A program made the translations under genes and the position numbers. 64,000 nt of DNA from Fremontodendron californicum (lineage: Eukaryota; Streptophyta; Magnoliopsida; Malvales; Malvaceae): contig JAULJL010000004.1 in assembly GCA_030761205.1 (NCBI GenBank), positions 37,978,172-38,042,171 on the forward strand. The letters are read 5' to 3'. Under the pieces are notes generated by a model that worked only from the letters and a program-made list of their open reading frames with translations, did not search any database and had not been told where the DNA came from. Position 1 is the first letter of the stretch, and the number at the start of each line of letters is the position of its first letter. This document shows, one piece after another, positions 34,439 through 45,891 of the stretch.

Positions 34439-34618
34439 ATTTTGCTAACAAGTGTCTTAAAAGCACCCTTTAAGATTACTATATATAGTAATATATTCAT
34501 CCAATGCATTGAAAATGATAAAAAAAATTATTAACTTTTGCAATTAATATAATGTTATTATTATAAATAATATATTAACTAATTTTAAAAATATATTCTA
34601 AGAAAATTCTTTAACAAA
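34439..34618. mobile_element. TTTTGCTAAC-family MITE, copy 2 (inverted relative to copy 1)
   Basis: ATTTTGCTAACAAGTGTC at the left and TTTAACAAAA at the right. Its interior (ATGCATTGAAAATGATA and AATAATATATTAACTA) is the reverse complement of copy 1, 18 bp away. Confidence 0.8.
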
Positions 34619-35650
34619 ACTAAAAAAATATATATATATATATTTAGATTTTATGGTAAATAATGATATTTTCTCCACGAATATCGGAAAAGAGAAAGTG
34701 TTTTTTTTAACAAGTTTGATGGATAATTATTGAGGTTAGGTGATTATTGAAAATGAAACAAAATAATAGTGACTATTTACCATGTGAAAACAAAGGATAA
34801 AAAAAAATCGAATATCAAATCGATTAAATTTTTGATTATCGATTCAATGACCCGCATCAAGTAAATCAAAATTTTTAATTAAAATTTTAAAATATAATAA
34901 ATAATTAAAATATATGTATTTTAATTAATGATATAATTTTTAATATAAAATTAAAAAATTAATGTATTTTATTGATTTAATCAATTTTTTATGGATTGAC
35001 TAAGTTTTTGTCAATTGTCAATGATTTTTTCAATTTTATTCATCATATCAAATCAAATCAAATTTTTTATTTTTTATTAAATCAATTCAATCGGATTCAA
35101 TTTTTTTCAAGCATGGTGAAAATTAAGGACGCCTGGAAATATGTGTTGTGGGGGAGGGGATATTGATTTCGTGGGTTTCCCACTTGCTACAATAAGTGCT
35201 TATAATTGGCTTAGTTTTTATGATTTTGTTGGCAAAGTCTATCATAGATGCACCCAACATATTAATTAATCGTGTATTTTTTTTTTTTAAATTGAAAAGA
35301 TAATGTATCTTTGAATTTGACAAGGTGATAAATGATCATTATGTCAAAAGCTTGTGACAATAACAAATTATTTAAATTTCTCATTTCTTCAATTATTTTA
35401 TTTTTATTTTATCGATACCGAATGTGATATCACTTACATATATTACCAACCAACAAAGCATATAATGTATGAATTAAATGTTCACAGGATATTAAATGGA
35501 TTCCTTTAAGAAATGATCCATGACAAAATTTTATGGGACCCTATATTGTACGCATTGATCAATTATCATCAGAAAACATTAAATTTGGAATTTATTTTGT
35601 ACATCAACTAAATAAGTAATTCATTTATTCATGGGAGAGTAAGAGAATAT
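34619..35650. other. AT-rich intergenic DNA with degenerate CGAT/AATCGATT repeats
   Basis: No gene. The 34800-35110 part (AAATCGAATATCAAATCGATT and related words) resembles repeats at 50640-50930 and 63590-64000. Confidence 0.5.
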
Positions 35651-35658
35651 TTCATGTG

Positions 35659-36165
35659 TAGGGATGGCAATGGAACGGGGCGGGGGCGGATATTGCCTTA
35701 TCCACCTCCACCCCACTCTTGCATGGATGTTGGAAACATCCACATCCATGGATGTCGGTTACATCCATAACCGCTTCACGGTGCTCCACTCAGCTACACC
35801 CCAATTTATATGAATTATTTTTAACTTAATATTGTAAAAATTATATTATAATTTATTCATAAACATAATTTTAGTATATAAAAATCTTTAATATAATATA
35901 TAATACATATATACTAAAATTATAGATATAAAATATTAGTATATATATGATTTTAGTATATATATCTAATATATATTAAAAATATAAGAAAAAATATAAA
36001 ATATTTTAAAGGATAAAATAGTAATTTCAAAAGTCGGGGCGGGGCGGAGTGGAGCAAGCATTTACCAAAACCGTTTCGCTCCACCCCGCTAAAAAAAAAA
36101 AAACATCTCCATTCGGAACGGATCGGTGCGAAATCCATCGATTGAATCAGGTTTTGCCATCCCTA
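35659..36165. mobile_element. hAT-like non-autonomous transposon, copy 2
   Basis: A 507-bp relative of 31447-31954 in the same orientation. Ends TAGGGATGGCAA and TTGCCATCCCTA are perfect 12-bp inverted repeats. The flanks TTCATGTG (35651-35658) and TCCATGTG (36166-36173) form an 8-bp duplication with one mismatch. Non-coding; the ORF pair at 35953-36339 is an artefact. Confidence 0.93.
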
Positions 36166-36556
36166 TCCATGTGTGTTGGTACTTGGTACTGTACTAGTTT
36201 AAGAGCAATTTGGTACTTCACGTTATTAATTCATGGCACGGTGCTTGTTTGTTTTTTTAAGTTCGATTTGACAATTCATGAATATGTATTATGTTTCATT
36301 TTTTTTTATCAAAAACGTAAATATAATATAAATTATTAAATATATTAAAATTTTAAATATGAATATAATATGTGTATTAAATATATCGTATTAATCGTAT
36401 TTAAATATGTTAAATCGTCTTATATTATTTTTATATTTATTAAACATGTCTTGTTTTTAAATCGTATTTAAAAATTATCTTGCCTACCTATAAATTTAGA
36501 TAGGGTAGTGCCACTTCATTGATTGAGTGATATATATATATATATATATATGTGAA

Positions 36557-36720
36557 TTTTGTTAATCAATACCTTAAAAGCATTATTTAATATTATTATA
36601 TATAATAATATTTTCATTCAATATATTAAAAAAATTATCAATTACTATATTTAATACTATTATTACTAATAATATATTAATTATTTTAAAAAATATTTTT
36701 AAAATACTCTTTAACAAAAA
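36557..36720. mobile_element. TTTTGCTAAC-family MITE, copy 3 (diverged)
   Basis: Ends AATTTTGTTAATCAA and CTCTTTAACAAAA. Interior contains ATTTTCATTCAATATATTA and AATAATATATTAATTATTTT as in the other copies. Confidence 0.6.
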
Positions 36721-39259
36721 AAAAAACTCTTAAAGAGTTAGTAAATGTAAAATGGGTCCACGAAATACACTAGTGATAGTACAAGGCTAGGCTCATTGAA
36801 AGCTCATGCATCTCATAAACTGTTTTTGTATTCTTGGAGTATCGATAAACATAGGATCAGATAAGATTAATTAAAATATTATTTTAGAATTAAATTGCAT
36901 TGATTTAAGTGAAAAATAATATATTAAAATAATACTATATATATATATGATTATCTTTAATCCATATTTATAGACATTATCAATCTGTTTAAACTTAGGT
37001 GAAGAACGTGGCCTTAGTAGTACAATTTTATGGAACATAAGTTGATTGCATTTAAAGCAAAAATGGGTTTAAATGAAGGACAAAGAGTAGCGATGGCCAT
37101 GGGTAGACATTGTAACGTGCGTATGAATGTTGTGTTTCAAATTTTTTTTTTTTATATTTATATAAACTGTGTAAATATAAAAGCAATATGAATTAATAAA
37201 TATATCAAAAATTTAAAATTATATATAAACGTATCATATTTATTAATATATTATATTTTTTAAAATTATTGAATCGTAATTTATATATTCATATACTATA
37301 AAATAATATATAATAAGTGAAATAAATAAAGGTGGTGGCAGTGCCTGCTGCCAATGCTGTAAATTGCCGGGGTCTGTGCCATCCAATTCAGTCAGCCTTT
37401 CCTTTTTCTTTGGATACAAAAATGTTTTCTTTCTACATTATCACGTCTTGCCATGTCAGTATTAAATTGAATATATTTTAATAAAATAAATTTATTTTAA
37501 GATTCAAATTAAAATAAAAAGAAATCATTAACTAGTTTTGTGAGATTTTCTAAATGTTACAAATTGCTTAATTTTGTTGTATTATGTCATGGACAAAATA
37601 ATGTAAAATTATCTCATATTTATCAATAGAGTTAATGTGATAATTAAAAAAAAATTATAATTAATGCATTTATCTCTTTTTAAATTTAATAAAAACATTA
37701 CATTAAATGCAAAAAAATTATTTAAAGGATCCACTTAACTAGTGTCTATAAGTACTAGTTAAAAAATATTTATTTACTATTTTAATTTTTTTCATTTAAT
37801 ATTTTATTTTTATTGAATTAAAAAAATAACACATTAATTACACTTTATATATATTATCTTAATTAGTGCTATTATACATTGATTAATATTTTTTTTATTT
37901 AAATAGTATTTTAACTACTTTACTTAGTGTTTATAAAAACTCGTACGTTAACCATGTCTGTATATCATATCTATTTTTCATTAATTATGTATTGACTCCT
38001 AAATTTTATTTTTATAATTATATTGATGTTTAATTTTATTATTTTTGTGAGCTAGATTTAAATTTTAACTTAAATAAATATATATTAATCAAAACTTCAA
38101 TGAAATCAAGTGACCCCACCTTCCAAAATATAGCAACGCCTCTCTACGTGAAGATGAGTTAAGCATTTTATCTTTTTCAAGTTTATAATCACTTTCTTTT
38201 TAGGGTAAAATGAAAAATATGTTATCAATAATTAAATAATTGTTAAATAATTTAATAGTTAATAGTTATTTGAAAAAGAGAATTGAAGAGTTAAAAATTG
38301 TTAGGAAAAATATTATAAAAACAAAATTATTCTTAATGAAAAAATTTTATTTTTCTTTCTCCTTCCATTAAAGAATTATTATTTTTTTAAAAATTTATTT
38401 AAAAATAAATTAAAAAAATAAATATTTAAATATTTATTTTTAAAAATTTACTTTTAGAAATATTATTTGTATTATTTATTATTCTTTTAATTAAAAAAAG
38501 TAAATAAAAAAATTATGTTTTAAAATTAAAAAATAAGAAAAAAATAGAGAAGAATGTTTTTTTATTTTATTTTTACAATTTCTTTTTTAACATTTTTTTA
38601 TATTTTTTTCAAATAATTTTTACTTATTATATCATTTAATAATTATTATATTGAAAAGAATATATATTTCAAATTCTTTTTACACAAATTCTTGAACCAC
38701 TAAAAAAATACTATTACTAACTTAACACCTGTTAAAAAAATTAATTGAAATTGGCGCAAAAAAAAAAAAAAAACTGAGGTGGTAAACTAATATTAAAGTA
38801 ATTAAGATGGGGAGACCTGCTCATATGGCTCGATCGGATCAATAATTTTTTTATCCGAATTAATTCAATTCAGAATTATTATTTATTTATTAAAATAATA
38901 TTTTTTATTTAAATTTAATTATAAAATATATATTAATATAAAATAAATTATTTAATATTTTATAAATAATAAAATAAATTTACTGAGTCCGATCAAGTAT
39001 TAAGCTTGAACAAGAAAGAAAAATCAGATCGTGACTCGGTTAATAAACAGAGAGGAGGGTTAAGTGGGACCTCCAAGTGCAAGGGTGATGGTGATGCTGA
39101 TGTAATTCCCTTTGCTTATCTCATCACATATGGCAGACAGACACCACACCTTATTTATTTACCACCATCAACGGTGCTCCTTTAATGGGGACTCCTTCCC
39201 TTCCCTCCAAATTCATGATGGTGGGGCCCTCCTCATCCCACAAGCCCAATCCCCATCAT

Positions 39260-39545
39260 CACCGTCGCACATGCTGACATTCCACGTGGCCTTCACTCAT
39301 TGGCTTGAACTTTGAGACCCCAAAAGGTATGAGGACCCCACATTTTAGTCTTTCTTTCTCTTTCCTCCCAGGAAAGCCCACAATCCTCCATGCCTGAAGG
39401 AAAGTGCAACACAGCTACCACGTGTCATGCTGGGAACGTCACGGTGGCGAGGAAAGTGTAATTTCGTTCCGATGATTATGTCACACCGGTGGGGTCCACC
39501 CCACCCATCCTCCCCCAACCCCAATGAGCGTTCCCTCCACGTCAG
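39260..39545. promoter_or_regulatory. Cluster of ACGT-core motifs in a GC-richer zone
   Basis: CCACGTGG near 39282, CCACGTGT near 39418, AACGTCAC near 39433 and CCACGTCA near 39537 lie within 270 bp. They are typical bZIP/bHLH sites (G-box, ABRE-like and TGACG types). No gene start is adjacent; the nearest downstream gene is the glutaredoxin about 2 kb away. Motif matches only. Confidence 0.35.
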
Positions 39546-39610
39546 CTCTCTTTTCCCCCCGTTGCGTTTGCAGTAACAAACTTACAATATAGTAATAATA
39601 ATAATAAAGA

Positions 39611-39790
39611 TTTTACTAATTAATGTTTTAAAAATATTTTTTAAAATTATTATATGTGATAATATTTTTATTCAATGTATTAAAAATAATGAATAAAATT
39701 ATCAATTTTTATAATTAATACAATACTATTACTATAAATAATATATTAATTAATTAAAAAAATTTCATAAAAATATTGGTTAGCAAAATT
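39611..39790. mobile_element. TTTTGCTAAC-family MITE, copy 4
   Basis: Ends TTTTACTAATTAATG and ATTGGTTAGCAAAA. The interior shares AATTATTATATGTGATAATATTT and AATAATATATTAATTAATT with the other copies. Confidence 0.7.
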
Positions 39791-39831
39791 TTAATATCAA
39801 TAATAAATTATATTTACATAGTCGAGAGAGG

Positions 39832-40219
39832 GCTAGTTTAGCATTGTTGTTGGAAAAAGCTTGGGTTGGAAAAAGCTCGAGTTGAAAAAAGTGTGTTTAT
39901 AAAGTGTGGTGAAAAAGTGTGGTTTAAAAATTTTTAAGTGTTTAGCATTGCTGTGAAAAAGTGTTGTAGAAAATTGAAATGTCAAAATAATTTATGTTTA
40001 AAATAATAAAAATGTAGAGATGTGAGGATAATAAAGTCATTTTATCCAAAAGCCAACTTTTAAAGCCAAAAAACTATATTTTTTGGCTTTTTGGTTTGGC
40101 TTTTCAAACCATGGTTTTAACAGCAGAAGCCAAATTTTTTTATCTGTTTAGCATTGCGTTTGTGATGAAAAACAGCTTTTGATCTCAAAAACTGTGCCAG
40201 AAGCAATGTTAAACAAGAT
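39832..40219. mobile_element. MITE-like element with TTTAGCATTG ends
   Basis: Left end CTAGTTTAGCATTGTTGT and right end CAATGTTAAACAAGAT are inverted repeats. Two more copies of the motif (GTTTAGCATTGC near 39940 and near 40147) lie inside, so it may be a composite of nested insertions. The interior contains a partly palindromic AAAGCCAAAAAACTATATT ... TTTTGGCTTT. Non-coding. No clear target duplication was found. Confidence 0.55.
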
Positions 40220-40239
40220 CAGAAGGTAGAGCTTATGGG

Positions 40240-40396
40240 TTACGTCACGGATCAGTCTAAGGGTTCCACGTGGAAGTGAAGGTGACGTAAGGGGGTAGTC
40301 ATTTACTACGATCACCACCATCCCATGTGACTGCTCTGCTGCACGCCACTTCTCCGGCTAATATCCAGTATTTCCGAACTACCGTATTATGTGACG
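40240..40396. promoter_or_regulatory. Symmetric bZIP-type motif group upstream of glutaredoxin
   Basis: TTACGTCAC at 40240-40248 and its exact reverse complement GTGACGTAA at 40282-40290 enclose a palindromic G-box TTCCACGTGGAA at 40264-40275. A further TGACG stands at 40392-40396. TGACG pairs are the known sites of TGA-class bZIP factors, which interact with CC-type glutaredoxins. The site is about 1.3 kb upstream of such a gene. Function is inferred. Confidence 0.4.
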
Positions 40397-41558
40397 CACG
40401 ATATATTCCCCCCCCCCCCCCTTCACTCGTTTGCTTCAGCATGTGTAAGCCACCCTCTCCAATCATTTATTTACTTTCCTATCCTCTTTCATTTCATGCA
40501 ACTCAAAAAGAAATTAGTTAATGCATTATATATTGAAAAATTATTTTATTTATTGTTATTAAAATTTTCAAAATTTATAATCAAAATTAATAAAGTAATA
40601 CATATTTTTTAAGATATATTTAAAAAATAAATAAGACATATAATAATCTTTTAATTTTACTTATGAAATTAAAATTTTCATTATTAATACATCAAAAATT
40701 AATGAGACTATACATTTTTCATCCACTACTTTTGAGACGAAATAAAAAATGAAACTTAATTGTATTTCCTCATTTTCTTATAAGGCATAAAAACAAAAAA
40801 AGAACCCAAAAATTTGATAAGGGACATGACATGTCAATATGTCATAGTTAAAAAAATCTAACAACATAAAAATAAAAAAAATCTTATATAACATGTTTGC
40901 TTTCTCTTCTATAAGAATGGCCAAATGGCAATCAAATACCAAAATGACTTTCCATCTCATTTTTAGGATAAGAAAAATCTATTAAAATCTTATCATAAGA
41001 ATCCACTTGTTTTTACACTATCGATACGCTTGTCATCTTCAAAAATATCCAACCCACGCCATTACTTCCCTTTCTAATCTTTGCTTCTAAAAATGCCAAT
41101 ATCATAAATGCCCACATGCACATGTATATGAATATGATCAAACAAAACAAAACACAAAAAAGAACAGGATATACTACTAAATATTACTTAACAAATTAAT
41201 TTTTTTCAATCATACCTTATATTTAGGATGTGGGATTTTTATTTTTAATCATCCGAATTCAATTTGTTGATACTTTTAAATAAATTGATTCATGGATCAA
41301 ATTATCTATTTGATTTGAATTTAGATTTGATCTAAATTATTATTTAAATAATAAAATTTATAATACCAAAAAAAACAATAATAAAGAGAACCTATGTAAC
41401 ATAGTACTTTATGATGTAAGCAAAAGCAACCATAGCCCAAGCCAAGCCAAGGCTCTTTCTCTTTTCTCTCGTAGTATTTAACTCTCTCATCCCACTAGTT
41501 TTTTTCCCGTTGACATTACCATAATCACACAAAAGCTCCCTTGATTTTTCTTTTGGCG

Positions 41559-42032
41559 ATGCAAAGCCTAAGAAGCGGGTCAAGTGACGTTTTGCAGCTT
41601 GATCTAACTCCGCTACCACCACTTTCTTCCTCCTCCTCCAATAACACCCTCATGAGTACCACCACCACAACCACCGCCATCAGCGGCGCCGGCCTTTCCA
41701 TAGACGAGGACGAGTCAGCGGAGACACGAATTAGGAGGCTAATATCGGAGCACCCTGTCATCATCTTCAGCCGATCCTCTTGTTGCATGTGTCACGTCAT
41801 GAAAAAGCTCTTAGCCAGCATCGGGGTTCACCCTACTGTCATCGAACTCGATGACCATGAGATCGCTTCTCTCCCTCCACCGCCTGCTCACGATAGCCTC
41901 TCCTCTCGGAATCCTGCTCCCGCCGTGTTCATTGGCGGAACCTGCGTCGGCGGACTTGAATCCCTCGTGGCTCTCCACCTTAGTGGCCACCTCGTCCCAA
42001 AGCTCGTCGAAGTTGGCGCTCTCTGGGTATGA
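41559..42032 (+). CDS. CC-type (ROXY) glutaredoxin
   Basis: Plant-specific CC-type glutaredoxin of 157 residues in a single exon. The family works with TGA bZIP factors in nucleus and cytosol, linking redox state to development and defence. The active site CCMC is at residues 75-78, after RRLISEHPVIIFSRSS. Further conserved elements are GVHPTVIELDDHE, PAVFIGGTCVGGLESLVALH and LVPKLVEVGALWV at the C-terminus. The ATG at 41559 (MQSLRSG) is chosen because CC-type proteins commonly begin MQ; the frame extends upstream only to a TTG at 41541. The N-terminal 55 residues are Ser/Thr-rich and variable. Resemblance is greatest to the GRXC6/GRXC10-like subgroup. The last residues ALWV differ from the usual ALWL that TGA interaction is reported to need. 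See the finding on possible splicing. Opposite-strand ORFs at 41525-42068 are shadows. Confidence 0.93.
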   Translation: MQSLRSGSSDVLQLDLTPLPPLSSSSSNNTLMSTTTTTTAISGAGLSIDEDESAETRIRRLISEHPVIIFSRSSCCMCHVMKKLLASIGVHPTVIELDDHEIASLPPPPAHDSLSSRNPAPAVFIGGTCVGGLESLVALHLSGHLVPKLVEVGALWV

Positions 42033-45000
42033 TATATAGATTATTATACTAATAGCATTAAAAATCATATAATCAAGCTACCATTTTAATGCTTTTTTAA
42101 TCTGGGTTTTTATTGTCATTATTATTATTGTAACTTCTTTGTAAGTTGATGAACATAAAATTTGGCAGTCCACTTCCAAAAAGAGAAACAATTTCTGCTT
42201 TTTTCTTTTCCTAGTAGCTTTTCTGGTCAAAGAAAGCATATTGATTATTGAAGATAGTATTTAGGGAATTGTAGTAATTAAATCAAGTGAATGAGATTGT
42301 ATGTTTGAAAATTTTTCTTTCTTTCTTTTAATTTTAATTTTTTTTGTTGGATTTGAGAAGTGAGAGTTATGAGGGTTTGAGTTTTGGTGTTTCAGGAGGC
42401 TTTGTTCAGCGGGTTTGATCTGAGTTAGTACAATGAGCAATGAGTGGAATGGGACCCATTGCTAATTATTGAGCAATCAGAGCCGTTGAAATTTGTTCCA
42501 AGTAGGTTCTAGATGAAAAAGAATGATTAATAATGTGATCTGAGTTTTTTTTTTAGAAGAAGAGGTTTTTGTTAGTGATGCTTTTTACTGACAACGATGA
42601 GCTCCAATCCAAGTGGGCATTGTCGCATAATCTGACAAAATTCTTTCAATTATTATTTAAAAAAAAAAATAAATAAACAATATCCTGTTATTCTTACACG
42701 GCTCTTTTCTGCTTGATTCTCTCACAACAGATTTCATTCCACAATTTGTGGTTCAATCCTTTTATTGTGAATGTTCAAACAATTCTTCTTAATTGGTTTC
42801 AACTTTCATTGAAAACTTTATTCTTTTCTTGGTTGAAGCTACCTAGCTAGTAATTAAATAAATTTTTTGAATTACGGAGAAGGGATTATAATGTTGGGAT
42901 CCGAATTTCAAACTTGTTAAATGATATTTTTTAAAAATGATTGTATGAATAAACTGAATTAAATTTCGAGTTTAAAAATTGTATAATTTACTGCATTAAT
43001 AACAAGATAAAGTATAAAGAGTTTCTTTTTTTTTTCTACCCTAAAGTAGATCTTAGATGAAGTTTGAATGGCTAATAAAAAAAAAAAGGTTTGATGATCC
43101 CAAGAACACTTGAAAATGAGCTGTGAAACAAGAAAGAAAACAAAAACTATTCCTCCCCATACCCCAGATGCTAAAATAAGTTCAGTAAGGAAGGAAGTGA
43201 GAAGCTTTAATTTTTAGTATATACTTACATATTGGGTGAAGGGGAAGCTGACAAATAAGATGAACTAAAATTGAAGGCAAAGACAAAGGCCCCAAATTGT
43301 CACCAAGCTATCAGACAGACAGTATTCCAAGATGTGTCATAGTTTCAGTTCAATCGACCACCTTAACAGCCTATTTCATTACCAAGTTTTTGCTTGTCTC
43401 TCCAACTCTAATCCTAACCCACTTTCATTTCTGTAGCGCGTGGTTTCAACTCTCATCATCATGTTTCTTACTCTTTTGCCCTTTGTCTTGGAGGGTTTCA
43501 ACTTTCAAGTTCATGTTTTTTTTTTTTTAATTTAGTTCTAAGAACAAAACTTGTCGGCTCTTAAGAAAGAAAGAAAAAAAAAATATATATCAAGAGCTAC
43601 TTAGAACAAAAATTGATGGAGACTGAAGGGACCATGTCAAATTATTATTTAGTGTCAATTTTTTAAGGCATAGTAATTCTCCTAGTATTTGTACTCAGGT
43701 TTTTTTTTTTTTTTCACTTGTGGGTTGATGCATAACTTCTTAATTTAAAAGATTTTTAATGAAAATGTATGATTTTTTTTAGTAATAAGCAACATTTTTA
43801 TGTGAATTATGAAGTAGTAGTATCTTAAAATATTTTATTTGCATTTTATTTTATTTGGATGTTGAGATGACGAATTCTTATATAATAGTAATAAAAAAAA
43901 TGAGCAAGTGGGAAGGTAGTAAATTACATGTACTCAAGGAAGGATCTAAATGTACATTTTATTTGTTCCAACTATCAAGTTGGGAAATGGGAATTAAAAG
44001 CTCCAGGGAGAGCTATAGTCAGAAAAAAAAAATGAAGGAAAACAAGAATGGTTGAGTTGGGTTAAGAGTTACTTTATTCCATTTTTTAAAAATATTTGTA
44101 TTTAATATATATTCTGTATAAAATATCATCTTCAAAATATATAAAAAAATATTTTTTTAAATATATCTATTATTAAATATATACTCATCTTCAATATTTA
44201 CCCAAATTTCGATATGACGTATTAAAACCTAAAACACCCACTTCAAAGTCAAATGGGCCCAAATTTATAGTTTTTTTTTTCCTTTGGGTTTGGAAAAGAC
44301 AGCACCAAACCACAAATCACAACCACAAATCAAGAGTGGGTGGTCACTTTTGGATTATTTTTTTTTAAAACTCTAAATTTTACACATGGCAGCCATGCGC
44401 TGTGTTGATTTACCCAATCAATGGACCCCATCTAGAATCTTTACAGCCTAACGTAAGAAGAATCTCCTTCTGATTCTCTATAATAAGCAATTTGTGGGAT
44501 GAAAAAAGCTAAAAAGATAAGAAAGTAATAGTATTTTTTCTTTGTGTATATATTTTAAGTGGAAGTAATGAGAAATGGGCAAACTCAAGTACCCCACTGA
44601 AAGTTCCTTAATGGTAAGGTTTTAGGTCTAAAAACTTAGTCTAAAAGTTGGAGAGAAAAAAAAAAGCATCTTTAAGTACTTTATCAGTTCATCCCCTTTT
44701 ATTTTCTTTTGCTCTTTTTCTTTGAATGGGTGATGCCATGGTTTTGCTTTGGCTTCTTTATGGGGTTCCCACTTGTATTCATGTGTTTATTTATTTATTT
44801 ATTATTGTCCATAGTTTTTGGTTTAGCCCCATTGTTTATGGCTCACAATCCTCTCAAGTTAAGACCTCCCCCACATCATACTTTGACCAATAGCTAAATG
44901 CCACCTCTTTACCCCCCAGTGTTGCTTACAGTCAAGCTTACATCACTTTGGGAAGCAAAAAGAGAGAAACAGAGAAACACAACTGAATTATTTTACTTAA

Positions 45001-45891
45001 GTATTAATCCTTGATTAAGCATATTCCCACAACAAAACAGCATATGATGTTATGGACCAGATGGGGCTTTAACTCATTACAACTGTTACATTAAATTATG
45101 ATTCTTGGTGTTATCTGCCTAGAAGGTGATATGAAACTATTCCTGAACAGCAAGCAAGTCAAGGCTGCACAAATAAGAAGAGTGAAGAAGAAAACTATAG
45201 AGAAAACAGTGCAGTAATCTTTGACAATAGGTGAAAGAAGTGCAGGTAAGTCAGGAATTAAACATAGAAGTAAAAGGAGAGTGAAACTGAGATCACTGCC
45301 CCAACATCAGGACTTCAAATTTTCTGCTGTTTTAGTTAAAAGTGAAGACTTACCTGTTTTCCTCTTTACTATTAGTCTTAATTTTTGCTGCAATCTTTGC
45401 CCCTTGCATCATATAGAAGAAAACGACTTTCGGAATGAGAGTGGGAATTTTTTCTTTCCCATAATATCAATTTCCATGGGATATATTGGAAGCAGCAAGT
45501 AAGGAAATTGATGTGGTTTTGGCTCCTGGATATCCACAAGAATATACCAGACACTGGAACGTGGATGTTGATATGAAAGGAACAACTGCACAGAACCCAT
45601 TTTTATCCCTCTTCCCCAAAGACAAAACTGTAAAGAAAATGACACAAATTTGAGGAATAGATTGAGCAGCAACTTGCTCTTTTATTCATCAAGGAAAATC
45701 AAGGTTGTGTGAATTGCCAAAGCTTTTTGCAATGAAATGTGGTAAATGAATGTCATCTAGTACATACTATGGCATTGAGAGTATCAACCTCGGTTGCAAT
45801 TTGACTTTACAAGGTTTTCCTGTTGTAATCCTGAATCTCATTCTACTCTAATCCTTTTGTTCAAAAGAAAACTATCAAAATATGCTTCCAA
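42033..45891. other. Intergenic DNA between glutaredoxin and PM-ANT1
   Basis: No gene recognised. The small ORFs at 43297-43530, 43855-44055, 44709-44897, 45221-45502 and 45409-45672 show no family features. Contains the 3' regions of both convergent genes. Confidence 0.6.

Larger units (their letters stand above)
36166..39610. other. AT-rich intergenic DNA
   Basis: No gene recognised. Includes the MITE at 36557-36720, TA run 36531-36551, repeat-like DNA at 37640-37940 and a distinctly GC-richer zone at about 39060-39560 that contains ACGT-core motifs (separate entry). The small ORF at 39112-39315 lies in that zone and has no family features. Confidence 0.5.

Noticed and set aside
31750..36339. 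ORFs at 31750-31998, 35953-36138 and 36049-36339
   Set aside because: They coincide with the two hAT-like elements and share sequence only for that reason.
41541..41558. Upstream TTG as start of the glutaredoxin
   Set aside because: Eukaryotic gene; the ATG at 41559 gives the usual MQ start.
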